From: Natronomonas marina
GTDB lineage: Archaea > Halobacteriota > Halobacteria > Halobacteriales > Haloarculaceae
Reading direction: 5' to 3'
NCBI RefSeq assembly: GCF_024298905.1
Contig: NZ_CP101154.1
Coordinates: 3,560,932 to 3,624,931, forward strand
DNA: 64,000 bases
Numbering within the stretch: the first letter of the stretch is position 1; every line of letters starts with the position of its first letter. Below, piece after piece: positions 62,646 to 64,000 of this stretch. The notes under the pieces are model-generated. The model was not told the origin of the DNA and made no database searches. It saw nothing but the letters and a program-made list of their open reading frames with translations. A program made the position numbers and the translations under genes.

Positions 62646-64000
62646 TCAGGTCGAGAACCCGACGACCGTCTCCTCGCTCGTCGTACCGGGGACCGCCAGC
62701 CACTCCTCGCCGTCCCGACTCGCCTGGAACGGCCCGACGGTGTAGCGGCCGGTCGCCGACGGTCCCTCGGGAACCTCGACGAAGTACGTGACCGACCCCT
62801 CCGCGGCGGCCGTCCCCTCGAAGTAGACCCACTGGGTGTCGCCGGGCGCGCCGTCGTCGGTGCGGGTCGCGTCGCCGGCGACGACCTCCCACGATGCGGG
62901 GATGCGGTCGCGGATTCGCACGCTCCGGTTCGACTCGAAGGAGAGGTCGATTCGGTTCGTCTGCCCCCCGGTGAAGACGGCGCCGTCGTCGGTGCGGGCG
63001 CCCTCGACGACCAGCGAGTCGGAGACCGGCCCGTCGTAGCGGTCGATCTGCGTCGGCCGGCGGGCGCCCCGCTCGGTCCGGTCGTCGGACTTGCGTATCT
63101 CGAAGGCGTCGGCGACGATGGGCTCGCCGTTTTCGTCCGTCTCGTGGGTGACGTACTCGACGCGGATGCGCTCGTCGTCGACGTCGAGCCGTTCGACGCC
63201 GAAGTGCCGGTTCGTGCGACGCGCGAGGAACTCGCTCGGCGTCGTGTTCCCGAAGCCGTAGTGGGAGGTGCCGCCGGTCCCGTTCGTGACGAACGTGGTC
63301 CCGACGTCGGACTCCCAGTCCCAGGCGTCGGCGGGCGCGTAGTCGTCCCGTCCCGGCTTCGCGGCGATGGGTTTCGTCCGCTCCCAGACGTGGTTGTCGC
63401 CGCAGACCACGAGGTCGACGCCGTACTCGTCGAACAGCGTCCCCCAGCGGTCCCGCAGCAGGTCCCGGGGGGCGTGGTCCGGCGAGTCCGTCCAGAACGG
63501 CCCGTGGAAGTAGACGACCTTCCACTTCACGTCGTCGTCGGCGACGGCGTCCTCGAGCACCCGGCGGATGTAGCGCTCCTGGACGTCGCCGTAGGTGACG
63601 CCGCCGAACTCGCAGGTGGGGTCGTAGATGGGGACGAACTCCTCGGCACGGCTCACGTCGCCACAGCCGTCCGTCGTCGTCGAGAGGCCGACGAAGCGGG
63701 TGTTGTCGTAGTCGAAGTGGTACCACCGCTGTTCGTGCTGTAAGTCATCGAGACCGAGGGAGTCCTCGATGGGCATCAGGTCGTTGAGTCGGCGGTCGTA
63801 CTGGGCGAGGCCGGTGCCCGGTTCGGCCTCGTGGTTGCCGGGGACCGTCATGAAGGGCGTCTCCGCGTAGACGGACTCGAAGGTCTCGAAGTACAGTTCC
63901 CACGTCGAGGGCTTGCCGTTCGCGTACGAGATGTCGCCGGACAGTATCTGGACGTCGGGGTCCAGCGAGGCGGCCGTCGCCATCACCTCCTCGGGGTCGT
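62646..64000 (-). CDS. Purple acid phosphatase-like metallophosphoesterase (5' end outside window)
   Basis: At least 451 residues visible; the frame is still open at base 64000, where it reads DPEEVMATAASLDPDVQIL. Metallophosphoesterase motifs are GDISYANG, VPGNHEAEP, VVYFHGPFWT and CGDNHVWERT, the last with Asp where GHVH is usual. After residue ~300 follow beta-sandwich-like regions (DRIPASWEVVAGDATR, TYFVEVPEGPSATGRYTV) that may bind the cell surface. Hydrolysis of phosphoesters at the surface is likely, and cotranscription with the PhoD-like gene suggests phosphate acquisition. The N-terminal signal could not be checked. Confidence 0.88.
   Translation of the reverse strand, partial: DPEEVMATAASLDPDVQILSGDISYANGKPSTWELYFETFESVYAETPFMTVPGNHEAEPGTGLAQYDRRLNDLMPIEDSLGLDDLQHEQRWYHFDYDNTRFVGLSTTTDGCGDVSRAEEFVPIYDPTCEFGGVTYGDVQERYIRRVLEDAVADDDVKWKVVYFHGPFWTDSPDHAPRDLLRDRWGTLFDEYGVDLVVCGDNHVWERTKPIAAKPGRDDYAPADAWDWESDVGTTFVTNGTGGTSHYGFGNTTPSEFLARRTNRHFGVERLDVDDERIRVEYVTHETDENGEPIVADAFEIRKSDDRTERGARRPTQIDRYDGPVSDSLVVEGARTDDGAVFTGGQTNRIDLSFESNRSVRIRDRIPASWEVVAGDATRTDDGAPGDTQWVYFEGTAAAEGSVTYFVEVPEGPSATGRYTVGPFQASRDGEEWLAVPGTTSEETVVGFST

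Overview
The window is a chromosomal segment of a halophilic archaeon (class Halobacteria). The evidence is very high GC coding sequence with G/C-ending codons, strongly acidic predicted proteins, Bat-type (HTH_10) and multi-PAS/GAF kinase signalling, a ba3-type oxidase with archaeal accessory genes, an FtsZ2 locus with ribbon-helix-helix regulators, and many genes with an A/T element centred about 26-30 nt before the start codon, as expected for leaderless haloarchaeal transcripts. No rRNA, CRISPR array or intact insertion sequence was seen. One tRNA gene, tRNA-Tyr(GTA), is present.

Layout. 1-10.8 kb: a carbon-use region on the minus strand (universal stress protein, Na+/monocarboxylate symporter with its small subunit, acetyl-CoA synthetase, a Bat regulator, a second acetyl-CoA synthetase), with a divergent FMN-dependent lactate 2-monooxygenase-like enzyme. 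11-20.7 kb: mixed genes, including a LURP-one-like protein of lower GC, a methyltransferase, endonuclease IV, two adjacent histidine kinases, a GT87 mannosyltransferase-like membrane protein and an HNH protein. 21-24.5 kb: tRNA-Tyr, then cdrL, cdrS and ftsZ2 (cell division), convergent with ncsA (tRNA thiolation). 24.5-32.5 kb: a kinase, an HD hydrolase, a MinD/ParA ATPase pair, a second LURP-one-like protein, small zinc-ribbon proteins, and an ATP-grasp gene interrupted by an in-frame TAA. 32.5-35.8 kb: ZIP metal transporter, AI-2E-family exporter and two stress proteins. 36-42.6 kb: a divergent pair of operons for copper handling (CopA/CcoI-like ATPase, SafE-like membrane protein) and a ba3-type terminal oxidase. 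43-45.9 kb: RNA 3'-phosphate cyclase, methyltransferase and nitrilase-family hydrolase. 45.9-51.5 kb: a complete histidine-degradation operon hutUGIH with overlapping genes. 51.5-64 kb: formate/nitrite transporter, stress protein, AMP-ligase, IclR regulator, a Tat-exported GMC dehydrogenase pair, aldo/keto reductase, arylamine N-acetyltransferase and two phosphatases, the last running off the window.

How it fits together. The cell appears to be an aerobic heterotroph using lactate/acetate and histidine and respiring through a ba3 oxidase whose copper supply is encoded alongside it. The most interesting regulatory region is 21.3-22.0 kb. Repeated short motifs (GTAAAC and GTAAGAC, including a perfect inverted repeat just after the predicted transcription start) surround the promoter of cdrS-ftsZ2 and could be operators for the two RHH proteins encoded there. 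All functional statements come from reading sequence and recalled family motifs; no database search was run.
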